Part shown: one piece after another, positions 12,352-23,902 of the stretch
How the letters are laid out: every line of letters begins with the position of its first letter
Numbering within the stretch: the stretch's first letter is position 1
From: Ricinus communis
Taxonomy: Eukaryota > Streptophyta > Magnoliopsida > Malpighiales > Euphorbiaceae
Direction of reading: 5' to 3'
NCBI RefSeq assembly: GCF_019578655.1
Contig: NC_063258.1
Location: forward strand, 25,238,802 to 25,302,801
Length of the DNA stretch: 64,000 nt
Notes under the pieces: model-generated
What the model was told of the DNA's origin: nothing
The model's input: only the letters and a program-made list of their open reading frames with translations
Databases searched by the model: none
Made by a program: the position numbers and the translations under genes

Positions 12352-12680
12352 AAGATATCTCGTTAATTTTCGAAAACAACCCACCATGGTGGAGCTCCAC
12401 AATAAAAAAATCTATGCTGCATGTGATAAAAATAATAATCGGTGTCAATTTTTGACAAACAACCACCATTACTACCCTAGAGTAACTATGGTTGAGTTCT
12501 ATAGTAAACTAGTACCTTGCAAAAATGTTACCTCATTTCGAAACCATAACATAAGTCAATAATAAATTATTATTTATGTTTCCCAAACTTCTAGAACTCT
12601 TTTCTACAACTTAAAACCACCATTGCTACACCACATTAGTATTAAATAAATATTCAAAAGGCTTACCTGTCAACTTTGTT
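12352..12680 (-). pseudogene. Displaced N-terminal exon of MULE-1 transposase
   Basis: On the minus strand an acceptor-like TTTTTATCACATGCAG is followed by sequence encoding IDFFIVELHHGGLFSKINEI (12417-12352), the conserved start of plant MULE transposases. This reads directly across MULE-2 into the FDNCDPERM segment at 7484. A donor-like CAG|GTAAGCC near 12666 suggests an upstream non-coding exon. This is the main proof that MULE-2 inserted into MULE-1. Confidence 0.7.
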
Positions 12681-13671
12681 ATCTGTATAGTGTGGAAAGC
12701 TTCACAATAAACAAACAATGGTGATTGTGCTTTGTCTCACTCCTCCAAAATCGAACAATTCCAACTATTTCCAGCAGCAAATTGAACAGTGAACAACCAA
12801 CAGAGACCACAAGCCCTAAACGTTAAAGCTTCTCTCTCCGTAAAGCATGTCAAAATGAGTGTAAAATAGGAAAAGATTATGTTTGTAAAGTGTAAATTTT
12901 CTTTTCTAAGATTTCTACGGTTAAAGAATTCTCACAGCTTACAAACGGTACGTTTTTAGATATTTGGCTAACTCAGCTTTCACTAAATGAGTCAGCATTC
13001 TTAAAAAAATTTGTAACACTTAAAACCATGTTAGTTATTCAACTGTCGTATTTTTGTTGTTGCGGTGACCGGATTGTATTTTAGTAAAGAAATATAAAGA
13101 ATGAGCATTTCTAGAACGCCATAAAATTATTAAAAAGTTAAAAAGCTTGGGATTTTTAAGGTAATTAGACGTTGTTAATATTCTAATAGTTATTGCAGTT
13201 TGGTACACATGAAGGAAATAATTCTTATTCACCAAACTAAACAAACGATTTATAAAAAAAAATAAACAAGCCGCCTCAATTAAATAATGAATTTGCATTT
13301 GGTGATTTGTTTTACTAGATTGTGCATTTGAGAATTTAATGATAAACAGTGCATTGAATGGTCCAAAATATTATTCTCGGTTTTCATTTTCTTGTACGTG
13401 CTACATCAACATAACTATAACAAGCTTAAAATGTTTGATATTAATGCTGTCCCAATAATCATCGATTGGCCACATGAAAAATTGATAGCTGAGATGACCA
13501 ACTTAACTTGTACCAATCAAATAATACATGCATGCATTCAGTAGGATAATTAAGAACTAGTCAATTTAGGATTCTGAAAATTCTGAATTTTTATTTTATT
13601 TTAATTATCGTTATTTATTTATATATTTTCAAAGTATTGTGTAATATGCGCATAAATAGAGACATTGGCAG
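12681..13671. other. Intergenic; right end of MULE-1 and promoter side of 2OGD-2
   Basis: AT-rich, no gene seen. The MULE-1 outer end should fall here but I could not find a matching inverted repeat near 3.0-4.1 kb. A TATA-like TTTATATATT at 13618-13627 lies about 45 bp before the first ATG of 2OGD-2. Confidence 0.4.
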
Positions 13672-15721
13672 TTGGGCATTGGAATTGATTTCCATATCAT
13701 GGCTGGAAGGGTTGCTCCTTTTTGCCTCGGAGGTTCAAGCTTTAATTATCTTCTACCACATCAATATATGCAAAGGGTTGTTCGGCTGGCTAAACCAGCT
13801 GTACCACATGCCTCCTCAGCCTCACTCTCTAAACTTGATCAAGGAAAATCTATTATTGCTTGTGATGATTTTCCTCACAAAGAAATTGCCTTTAATTCTC
13901 ATCATCCTCCGTTTGTTCCAGCTCCTATTATTGATATCAGTCTACTATCATCCATGTGTTCCAAGGAAGAAGAAGCTGAACATGAAAAACTGAAATTGGC
14001 TCTTACTTCATGGGGTTGCTTTCAGGTTATGAGAATTCTTTCCCAAATATATTTACTTCTATTTCTATCTATACAAAGAGCTAAATAGAATAGTAACGCA
14101 GATTTATTAATATATATGATTGAGGTAAGTATTAATCAACCAACATATAAATATAAATATAAATGATTTCATATTATTCATCTATTCTTAGTGGCATGCA
14201 TAAAGCTAAATTTTCCATGCGTAATGGAAACATAATAACTTCCCATTTAAAGATATTTATGACCCCTCTTGTTCTTGTTAATTTTTCAGTTAATGTAATT
14301 TCACCTTTTAATTTTAGAATCTGGCTTCGCTCCAGGAGTAGGTAAGTCTTACCTAATTTTTATTCATGTGTACTGGTTAGCCTTGGACGTTGATGCCATG
14401 TTGTTTTAGCTTACAAGGTGTTTGAATTTGATGGCTGTTAAATTTGTAGGCTATAGAGCATGGAATATCAAGTTCGATTCTTGACAAAGTACACGAAATT
14501 GGCAAACAATTCTTTGCACTTCCAACAGAAGAGAAACAAAAGTATGGTCGAGAAGCAAATGATATTGAAGGCTATGGCAATGACCCAAATGTTTCTCGCA
14601 AAATCATATTTGATCAATCTGAACGCATTCTACTTAAAGCAGCCCCAGAAGCCGAACGAAGGCTTGAACGTTGGCCTGGCAACCCTAGTGATTTTAGGTA
14701 ATTTTTGTTTCCATCATATACTGGTAATACTTTTTGTTAATTTCTGTCATTCATTTGATAAAAAATTGCTTCAAAATAAAAAATGAAAAATAGAAAAATA
14801 TTGTCGTTTGATATTAATTGTTGCCTTTGTTTTGAAAACCATTGCTTATGTCTCAAAAGAAGTGTTGCCTGCACCCATAGGTTAAGTCCGGCAGTAGGTG
14901 TATATTTCAATTTGAGTAAGTTGTATATAGATTTGTACTGATCAACAAGCTGTTGGAAATCTTGCAGAGAAGTAGTGAAGGAATACTCGGCCATAATGAA
15001 GAGCAAATCAAGATTTCTGCTTAAAGCCATGGCAAGGTCATTGAACTTGGAAGATGACTGCTTCTTGAAGCAATATAAAGATGAAGAACTGATTGGAGTG
15101 AGGTTTAATTACTATCCTGCAGCAACTTCAGGATCGTCAGATAGATCAGGCTGTAAACCTCATTCGGATGGATCAGGAATTACAATTCTTTTACAAGATA
15201 AACTAGTGGAAGGCCTTCAAATTCTCAAAGATGGTCAATGGTACATAGTTCCTACAATTCCTGATGCCTTACTTGTCAATGTTGGCGATCAGATGCAGGT
15301 ATCAAATTTTGACTACTGAAAATGGTGCTTGAATGGTTTTATCGATCATTACTTGTCCGAATTAACAAGTGCACGATCTTATCTTATATTGTTGACTATT
15401 GAAAGCACTAGTCTCTCAATTTACTATGTAATCATTTGATACTAAAATTTGGTGAATAATTTTATGCAGATAATTAGTAATGGAATCTTCAAGAGCCCAA
15501 TGCACAGAGTAATAGTGGAATCAAAGAAGGAAAGGGTATCAGTTGCAGTATTCCACTTACCCAAATATGAGGTAGAAATTGGACCAGTTCAATGTCTGAT
15601 AGATGAAAATAGACCACAACAGTACAGGAACCTAAAAAATTATCGTGGATTCTACTATGACAGCCTTTTCCAAGGAAAGTCACCACTGGAGATGGTAAAA
15701 GCGAATGCATCCCTGGTATAA
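13672..15721 (+). CDS. 2OGD-2: SRG1-like dioxygenase with divergent extended N-terminus
   Basis: Exons 13672-14025, 14450-14697, 14968-15298 and 15470-15721 join in frame to 394 residues (385 if the ATG at 13699 is used). The iron ligands are HSD (CKPHSDGSG) and the His of SPMHRVI; the 2OG Arg is in ERVSVA. Two features set it apart. First, the usual SxVQEMxxxGExPxxYI start is absent; instead the DIOX_N core (PAPIIDISLLSS) begins about residue 83, and the first 46 residues from 13699 contain no Asp or Glu but several Arg/Lys and many Ser/Ala, like an organelle transit peptide. Second, the exon-2 DWSDRL motif is replaced by IFDQSERIL. The C-terminus is five residues longer than in its sisters. 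The frame is open throughout, so it is probably functional; substrate unknown. Confidence 0.82.
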
Positions 15722-16389
15722 TATCAAGATGATTTACCTATCATATGTGGCAGAACGAAATGAAGTTTACAGAGTTTCCCTCGCTGGCAATATCTTTACT
15801 TCTACTTATGTTTTGGATTGGGGCCTAAATAGTGCTTGTCTATGTGCATAATTAACTTGTAATTAGTGAATGGGTTTTGGTTGTATTAAAACCATTACAT
15901 CTGGAGAAGAAAACTATATGTATTTTTATAATTAACTATTTTTTAATATTTGATATGTATTTTTATCTCTTATATTAAAATGAATTTGTTAATTTTTATT
16001 AATAGAATAATTATAATATTTTTTAAAGAAATAAATTAATATTTGACACAATCATTATTTTAATCATTTGAATTGAAGAATCAATTCCACTGCTGGAGGG
16101 CAATTTCCACCTGATTCAAGACAATTAAAATATTTTTATTGTCATTGTCACTATTGGTTGGCCTTATGTAATTGATATTATAAAACGTCCTGACAAATCC
16201 TTCTATTTTTAAATTTGACCTGTCGTTTATTTCAAGGCATAATCTATAACAATGCTCCTAATATTCCCCATATATTCCTTCAACAATCTAGCTATATACC
16301 TATATTTTCTTGAAAAAGGAAAAGAAAAATCTTTCTATAGATATAGTAATCACTTGTAATTTTAGCATAGTAATCAACCCATCATCATC
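15722..16389. other. Intergenic between 2OGD-2 and 2OGD-3
   Basis: AT-rich spacer holding the 3' flank of 2OGD-2 and the promoter of 2OGD-3. No gene and no clear repeat seen. Confidence 0.5.
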
Positions 16390-18419
16390 ATGTCCAAGTA
16401 TGTGCAAGAAATGTCTATTGATGGGGATGAACCCCATGCAAGATATATTATCAAAGATATTCTAAATCCTTCTCCTCCATCAGTCTCAATTCCTGTCATT
16501 GATCTCAGTCTACTATCTTCACTCTCTTCTAAAGGAGCAGAAGAGCTTGACAAACTTAAAGAAGCACTCAGTTCTTGGGGTTGCTTCCAGGTTTTTATTT
16601 TCTTCAATATATTTACAATGCCTGCAAGATTTCATTTCCAATAAATTGGTTTATGATGACTTAAATTGCAGGCTACAGGTCATGGGATTCCAAGTTCATT
16701 CCTCGACAAGATACGAGAAGTAACTAAACAATTCTTTGCACTTCCAACAATGGAGAAACAGAAGTATGCTCGGGCAGTGAATGACATTGAAGGATATGGA
16801 AATGATCCTGTTCTTTCAGATAAGCAAGTTCATGACTGGTCCGATCGCCTGTTTCTAAATCTAATCCCACAAGATTCAAGAAAGCTTCAACTTTGGCCAA
16901 CCAATCCAAGTGAATTTAGGTACTAGTATTTTTATTTCTTATTTGTCTTGGCATTGAGATTATAACCAATAACAAAACTTTTAGGTTTATTCTTGGGGAT
17001 TACTTTTTTCAAAAAAAGAAAACTCAATAAATTTTCAATTTTTTCTTTTATTATGAACTCAGATGGGATAAAATTTAAATTTTAGTGAAGTCAAACTGTA
17101 AATTTTTATTTTAAGAAAACGGCTCTAGTACTATTGAACAAAAACTGATTAGACAATTTGAATCTATATTCTTAAAATCAATCTTAATAATGATTTTTCA
17201 ATTACTGATTCATGAAATTGCCTAAATCTGGCAGAGAAGTACTGAATGAATATTCAGAAAAAATGAAGCAAATAGTGGAGCTTCTCCTTAAGGCCACGGC
17301 AAGATCACTGGATCTAGAAGAGGATTGTTTCTTGAAACAATATGAAGGCCATGAACACATGGCAGCAAGGTTTAATTACTATCCTAAATGTCCAAGACCA
17401 GACTCAGTTCTTGGTGTTAAAGCTCATTCAGATGGATCAGCTATAACCATTTTATTACAAGACAAAGATGTGGAAGGTCTTCAAATATTTAAAGATGATC
17501 AATGGTTTAGAGTACCCATTATCCCTCATGCATTTGTTGTCAATGCCGGCGATCAAATGCAGGTACTTGGAATTTTTGGCACTCCAAATTGCTTCACATA
17601 ATGTTGGACCATGTATTTTTGTAATCAAGGGCGGTTACATAATTTTAATCTAATATCTAATATTTTGGTTGGTTCTACACTAAATGACGAATGTTTTAGC
17701 CATGAATTCAAGGAGCCAATACATATTGAATGATTCTTTAGCATTATTAATTGAAAGTAGGTTCTCATTTTCCATTTGTGTTGAAAATGACGTTACAAAT
17801 TAAATCATCCGGATGTCGCATTTCAAGGTATTGATCTAGTTAATATTTTCATTTGCGAGAATTAGGAGCACTCGAGTTGATTTAGCTAGAATTCTAATTT
17901 GTATAAATTAGGAGTTGTCGAGTTTGCAGTATTCTATCTATTATATATTAATACTGATGAAAGTTTATTATCTTTACAGTGAAAGTAAAAAGATGAAATG
18001 ACTATTCTTATATAATAATTTATGACTTATTAAAATTTTAATAAATTTTATATCGGTTTAACTATTTTATATTTTTATAAATATAATTAGTAAAAGTATT
18101 TTTTTTAATTTTCACATTAGCATATGTTAATGCAAGTGATTAGAGCTAAGAGAGTAAAGAATCTGGTCATAATTTAATGCAGATAATGAGTAATGGAATC
18201 TTCAAGAGCCCAATGCACAGGGTATCAACAAGTTCACAAAGAGACAGAATATCTGTGGCAGTGTTCCACTTGCCTAATGCAGAAGTAGAGATTGAACCAG
18301 TTAAAGGTTTAATTGATGAAGAAAGGCCACAGCAGTACAGGAAGCTCAAAAATTATGCTGCTATCAACTTTGAATGCTTCCAGAGTGGGAAGGTTGCCCT
18401 GGAAACAGTGAAGATTTAA
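16390..18419 (+). CDS. 2OGD-3: SRG1-like dioxygenase, four exons, intact
   Basis: Exons 16390-16590, 16672-16919, 17235-17562 and 18183-18419 give an open frame of 337 residues. The N-terminus carries the family signature YVQEMSIDGDEPHARYII, so the ATG at 16390 is the natural start. DIOX_N contains IPVIDLSLLSS, then ATGHGIPSSFLD and HDWSDRLFL. The iron ligands are HSD (VKAHSDGSA) and the His of SPMHRVS; the 2OG Arg is in RISVAVF. The residue before the first ligand is Ala where the sisters have Pro (VKPH). It is slightly shorter than 2OGD-1, mainly from a compact exon 1. It is a likely active oxidase of specialised metabolism; substrate unknown. Confidence 0.87.
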
Positions 18420-18954
18420 ATACCATTTTTTTGTTTGGCCTTTTCAATTATTAACTTCTTAATCATTTATTTTTTTTCTTATTTCTTATTTCTTTCTTCC
18501 AATGGGAGTTCATCTGTTCAGTAAATCTTTTTAGCATATGATTTAGCTCATCTACCAGAGCTTACTAATGTTCTCTGAAATCAAAACTATGTAACAGCAT
18601 CTATTTCACTATGTTTCATAATTTAATTTTTCAATGTGATTTGAATTTTTATTTTTAATAGGGACTCATTCTGGTGCAACGGTCCATATATTTTGTAAAG
18701 TTAGAAACATAAGGTGCAAATTGCATTGGTCAGAGAACTAGGCTGGAGAAGAGCTAATATTTTTGTCTTCAAGGTGATGTAGCTCTGGCCCCATTGCAAG
18801 GAAGCTCCACATTCGAAGACTTCATAGTACTGCCCATAGAACAGAAAATTGTAATAAACATGAATAAGGTAAAGAGACCCATATCAAAATCTATCAAGTT
18901 CTGATTTTTTTTGGAAGCTCAAATCGTGATCATTTTATGCATTCAATTAAAAAG
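18420..18954. other. Intergenic downstream of 2OGD-3
   Basis: AT-rich spacer, nothing recognisable. Confidence 0.5.
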
Positions 18955-19714
18955 AATTTTAATGTCTTAGGTCACCATTTGATTTGGAAAAAATATATAT
19001 CATATTAGAGAAAAAATGTATATCAAATTTAGTTCTTAAATTTATTAATTCGAAAAAAATTCAGTTTGATCGTAAAATAGAAAAATAAAAAATATAATTT
19101 TTAAATATTAAAAGTAATTAGTATAATATAAAAAAAATGAGAGAAATTAATAGTTAGTAGAATCAAATATTAAGAAAACATTAGTTCATATATATGCTTT
19201 CCAAGCATGAGAACTCACTGATTGCACACTTTTTTAAAAGAGTTCATCTCATCCAGATCTGAGATTGTAGTATTTTAGCTGAGCAGATTTAGGCTTATTT
19301 GCATTTCAGATGCCTGCATAGATTGAAACAGAATTGCAGAAGATGAAAGTTTAACTCCTGACAGTGACACCACCTTCTATTTAAAAAATTCCAAATGCTC
19401 AACCATCTGTATACATCCTTCAATAAGATAAACAAAGTTGGATGAGAATTGCATCCATTTTTCTTGCTTACTCAAGCTAGTTTAAACGGTTCAGGTAATA
19501 AATCATGGAATGACAAGTTCATTTTTGGACAAAATGCGTGAAGTTGGCAAGAAATTTTTCGCATTACCAATGGAAAAGAAGCAGAAATACTCTAGAGAAG
19601 TTGACAGCATTGAAGGGTATGGAAATGACATGATAATCTCAGAGCAACATACACTTGATTGGACTGATCGATTGTATCTAACACTAAGCCCTGATGATCA
19701 GCGGCAACTTAACT
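18955..19714 (+). repeat. Duplicated block A (copy 1)
   Basis: Matches 56338-57890 closely, except that about 786 bp holding the promoter and exon 1 is missing at 19187-19189. The block includes 2OGD-4 exon 2. It stops where the copia element begins. Confidence 0.85.
19495..19714 (+). pseudogene. 2OGD-4: exon-2 remnant cut by a copia LTR
   Basis: After an acceptor-like TTCAG, the sequence encodes VINHGMTSSFLDKMREVGKK through LDWTDRLYLTLSPDDQRQLN and then runs into the LTR at 19715. It has TAC (Tyr) where 2OGD-5 has a TAG stop. Exon 1 was removed by a deletion visible against block A copy 2. Exons 3 and 4 are not found on the other side of the retrotransposon. Confidence 0.85.
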
Positions 19715-19999
19715 TGTTGAGGAACTAAAACAGAATCCAGTCGACAAGGACCAACAGTCAAGGACTGTTGGTCAAGTCCTCAGTTCAGATCATCACAGGC
19801 CCCAAGGAAGAAAGGTCGCTTCTACCTCTCTCAAGCTAGAAAGGGACGTTGGAATAGAGCATAGGAAAACTACTGATAGCAAGAAGACCATTACAATAAA
19901 AAACTTGTATATAACAGAACATCCATACTCATGTAATCTCAGAATTCTATTATGCATACTCATCACAGATTAATAAAACAACAAATACAGTTTTCAACA
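19715..19999 (+). repeat. Copia 5' LTR
   Basis: Begins TGTTGAGG inside 2OGD-4 exon 2 and ends TTTTCAACA directly before the primer binding site, giving TG...CA ends and 285 bp. No second copy is in the window. Confidence 0.75.
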
Positions 20000-20011
20000 T
20001 GGTATCAGAGC
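20000..20011 (+). other. Copia primer binding site
   Basis: TGGTATCAGAGC matches the complement of the 3' end of plant initiator tRNA-Met, the standard copia primer, and abuts the LTR. Confidence 0.85.
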
Positions 20012-20079
20012 AGGCTTGATCCTGTCATCCCCTACCAATCCAAACTAACCACAAACACAAAAAGACAATCTTTCTCGCC

Positions 20080-20697
20080 ATGTCTCACAGTGATATCAAA
20101 AAATTAACCAACACTGTGCTAAAAGGCAATCAAAATTATTTTGAATGGTCGAGGTCAATTTACATCAGCCTAAGTGGCAGGAAGAAATTATGGTTCATCA
20201 CAGGAACCCAAAATAAACCTCAACCAACCAATCTGAATCAACCAACCAAAGAAGAAACGGAGGCAATAGAGGAGTGGTAGATGACAGACCATTTGGTCAT
20301 GTTACTACTTACTAACACTATGGAGCCTCAGATAGCTAGACTTTGCATACTACTGGAATTTTCACAGGCAATATGGAACAAAATGAAAGGCCTATATGGC
20401 CATGAGCAGAACTATGCTCACATTTTTAATCTAAAGCAAGAACTGGCACAGATTAAGCAAGGGACTCGGACAAGCACAAGTTACGCAACATAAATTTTGA
20501 CCAGATGGGAGAAACTACAAAGTTATCTCCCACCGATAACCGACCCAGAAGAGGCGAGAAGAAGAGCAGAGCAAGACCTGGTGTATACTTACCTGGGCAG
20601 GTTGAATACGAGCTATCCTTCGATCCCAAATCTTACTGTCGAGCAACCTCCCCACAATAGACGTTGTCATAGCCACCATCCAATAGGAGAAGACTAG
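20080..20697 (+). pseudogene. Copia gag, two in-frame stops
   Basis: One frame runs from MSHSDIKKLTNTVLKGNQNY through WNKMKGLYGHEQ to NLTVEQPP, typical of the copia gag (UBN2-like) domain. Stops at 20278-20280 (TAG) and 20491-20493 (TAA) interrupt it. The CCHC knuckle expected at its end is not seen. Confidence 0.75.
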
Positions 20698-21249
20698 ACG
20701 GGCGACTATGAGCACGACTAGCAGCTCCGACAACACAAAAAATAGGGCTTACATCATTCACCTATCGCACCCTCGCGAGACGACTCGAGCGAGAGGAGCG
20801 CCTGTGAGCGTCGAGAGGTGCGACCACTGCTTGGCACCTCCATCCTAATCTGCGGCCGGGTCTCCGCAGGGGTGAGAGAGGCAGAAGCGGGAGACGAGAG
20901 AAAGAAGAGAAAAGAAGGTTTGGCGGCTTAGGTGTCACCAACTTCTCTAACCCTAAGGGTTATGAGGGGACGTCTGGGTCGGGTCGTGAGGTAAGTAACG
21001 GGTCGGTTTCTTTTAACTTATTTTGAACCGGCTCAAGCGACCCGACTCGACCCAACCAGGCTCCAATGACTCGACCCGACTCCAGCAATTGGGTTGACCT
21101 GGATCCGACCCGTTTTGCTCAGCAAACCCGACCCGGATCCGACCCAATAGAAAAATCATAACTTATGGAATTAATTTCTCAGCTTCAGTGAATTGTTCAG
21201 CTCTAGCAACCTCGTGGGTCAGGTTCGGTTTCTAAAAATTAAATAAATT

Positions 21250-22958
21250 CCTTAAATGCCTCTCAAAATTGGATCATTGATTCCGGAGCAACAGATCACA
21301 TGACATGGGATGCAACAAAATTGCAAAATTTTGTACCTACTCATTCCTAATATGTAATCGTTGCCAACGGAAATCAAGCTAAAATTTCTGGTTTTGACTC
21401 TTTTCATTTATTGCATAATAATATTCCTGATATTCTTCTCTTGCCTGGTTTTAAATCTAACTTATTATTTGTCGGTAAGATCACTAGAACTCTAAATTGT
21501 AATGTTATATTCTCACCAACTGCAGTACTGTTTCAGGATCAAACCTCAAGGAAGACAATTGGTGAGGGTCGCTTTGAAAATGGCCTGTATTATCTCACAA
21601 ATTCCACCAACCAGTGTCTTGTCTCGACTAATCCTGTTAATCAAGAAATATTGCTTCATCGGCAGTTTGGGCATCCGTCCGATAGAGTCTTAAACCAGCT
21701 CTTTTGTTTAAAAACGAACTCTAGTTGTTGTGATATTTGCAAATTTGCTAAACATACTACCTTTTCCTGTATCTTCTACTATATCTAACAATATGTTTGA
21801 TTTAATTTACTCTGATATTTGGGGACCTGCCCCGTCACTTCATACAATCACTTTCGTTATTTTATCACGTTTATGGATGACCACTCCCGCACTACTTGGG
21901 TTTATTTGCTAAAAGGAAAAAATAAAGTCTTTTCCTGCTTCCAAATTTTTTTTAATTTTATTCAAAATCAGTACAACGCCAAAATTAAAATTTCTCGCTC
22001 AGATAATGGCACTGAATACATAAACAAAAGCTTTTCGAATTTTTTCTCCACACAGGAAATTTTACATCAAACCACCTGCATTTATACTCTCGAACAAAAT
22101 GGAATTTCTGAAAGAAAAAATCGGTACCTTCTTGAAGTCACTAGATCGCTCCTTTTTCAAAATAATGTTCCCCATATTTTTTAGTCAGATGCCCTCCTAA
22201 CTGCTGCCTATCTCATCAACCGCTTACCGAGTCCCAAGCTCAAAAATCTCAATCCTCTAGAAATTCTCAAAGGCAGGAAAATAGAACTAGGACACATTCA
22301 AGTTTTTGGTTACACAGCTTTTATCCACATTAGACGTCACCACAAACTCGACAAGAGTTCTGTCAAAACTGTGTTCCTAGGATACTCCACTGAAAAAAAG
22401 GGGTATAAATGCTATGATCCCTCCAGTCACAAGTCCTATATCTCTCGGGATGTGTCATTTGATGAAAGCCCCTCATACTTCACAAATGACACAACTACCA
22501 ATCATGGGCTTTCTACTTTATTATTTTCATATAACTCTTCCTTTTCTGACAGCTCAATCCAGGACACTCCATCTGACAGGGAGCAAATCTCAGAGGCAAT
22601 TACCGAGGCCGCCTCTTTAGGAGGAGAAAATGTCACTACCGAGGAAACTTCTTCAGGGGGAGAAAATGAGCCACAAGAAGAAGAATTTGCCTTAAGAAGA
22701 TCATCTCGACTAATTAGACCTCCAACTAGGCTAAGGGACTATGTGTCCCACAAGGTGTCGTACCCAATCCAACACTTCATTAATTACACTTTAGTATCAA
22801 AACAATATAAGGCATATCTAGGAAATCTTACAACACATACGGAGCCCACATCCTTCTATGAAGCTAACTCTAATCCCAATTGGTGTAAAGCCATGAAGAA
22901 AGAACTTCAAGCCTTACAGTGTTTTGGTTGGCATCACTTCCAAAAGCATGGGCCTTAA
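21250..22958 (+). pseudogene. Copia pol fragment: protease, GAG-pre-integrase, integrase
   Basis: Protease active site WIIDSGATDHMT (about 21270-21310). The GAG-pre-integrase region has LLHRQFGHPSDRVL (21650-21690) and CDICKFAKHT. The integrase catalytic triad is visible as SDIWG, SDNGTEY and NGISERKNRYLL, followed by NRLPSPKLKNLNP and FLGYSTEKKGYKCYDP. Stops and frameshifts occur at about 21345, 21786 and 22182. RT is cut after its first motif. Confidence 0.82.
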
Positions 22959-22960
22959 TG

Positions 22961-23583
22961 ATTATCCATCATTCTTGTTTAACTAATTTTGTTTATAACT
23001 ACTTATAAACTTAAACGTATATTCTTAATTTAAGTAAAATACCAAATTTAAGTTTTCTCCTCATTTAAATAAAAAAATAAAAAAAATCTTTCTAGTTAAT
23101 CTTTAGTCTAACTAATAAAACCATTTAAAAAGTGAATTTTAGTAATATAATCTTATTGGACCAGTACCTTTATTTTATGTATGAAAAAAATTTTTTTTTT
23201 TGGTTATATGATCTTTTTCTTTTTAATGGTTTTGTTTTTCAAAAAATTAATACCACTATATTGGAATAAGAATCTCACAATTCAATACCAATCAACTATT
23301 TTTTATTTTTCATTTTTAACTTAAAAATGTTCGTTCAAACAATTTAAAAAGATTTGTGTTATATTTGGTACAAGCAGCTTCAAGATTTGTGTTATCTCAT
23401 TTAAGAAAAGAAAAAAAAATGATAATATTGGCACGACTAAGGGAATTTTTTTTTTATCAAGATAAAAAAAATTATGCTGGGAATTGATTATAGCTACATT
23501 GCTTATATATATTGTAAGAGTTTGTTCTTTCCTTAATTTTAGTCAACGAATTAAAAGATTTCGAGTTTATTATAGGACGAAGA
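22961..23583. other. AT-rich spacer
   Basis: No gene, no copia 3' LTR and no continuation of 2OGD-4 seen here. Confidence 0.5.
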
Positions 23584-23737
23584 TGTGCTCAATTATTATG
23601 CAATGCTTTACACTTCCAATGGAAGATAAGCAAAAATATGCTCGAGAAGTTGGATAGGATAGATGGTTATGAAAATGAAATGATTCTTTGAGAGAATCAA
23701 ATACTTAACCAAACTTAAAACCCTGCAAATTTTAAGT
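23584..23737 (+). pseudogene. 2OGD exon-2 relic
   Basis: Encodes LPMEDKQKYAREV followed, with stops, by a degenerate GYGNDMIL-like part and then NPANFK at a former splice donor. The DWxDRL-to-WPE section is deleted. It may be the remains of another array member; only exon 2 is left. Confidence 0.65.
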
Positions 23738-23902
23738 GAGTGATAGAAGTACTCAAAAACTAACTCTGCATTCTTTGAGATTCAAATATATAAGTTCATG
23801 TCTTCATCGTAGTAAAATTGAAACATAATGTTTCTACAACTTTACTTCCCACACATGTTAGTGGGAAGTAATTTTACTGTTTCACTTGTTGATAACTAAA
23901 TT

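Larger units (their letters stand above)
19715..22960 (+). mobile_element. Truncated Ty1/copia retrotransposon
   Basis: A 5' LTR (19715-19999), primer binding site, gag, protease and integrase appear in copia order on the + strand. The element breaks off at the start of reverse transcriptase (WCKAMKKELQAL near 22890-22925). RT, RNase H and the 3' LTR are missing. A GC-rich stretch at 20700-21140, with repeated GACCCGAC-type words, separates gag from protease and does not look like copia coding sequence; it may be a separate insertion. Confidence 0.85.

Noticed and set aside
7476..12360. 9-bp target duplication of MULE-2
   Set aside because: The flanks ATATACCCC and AAGATATCT do not match well enough to claim.
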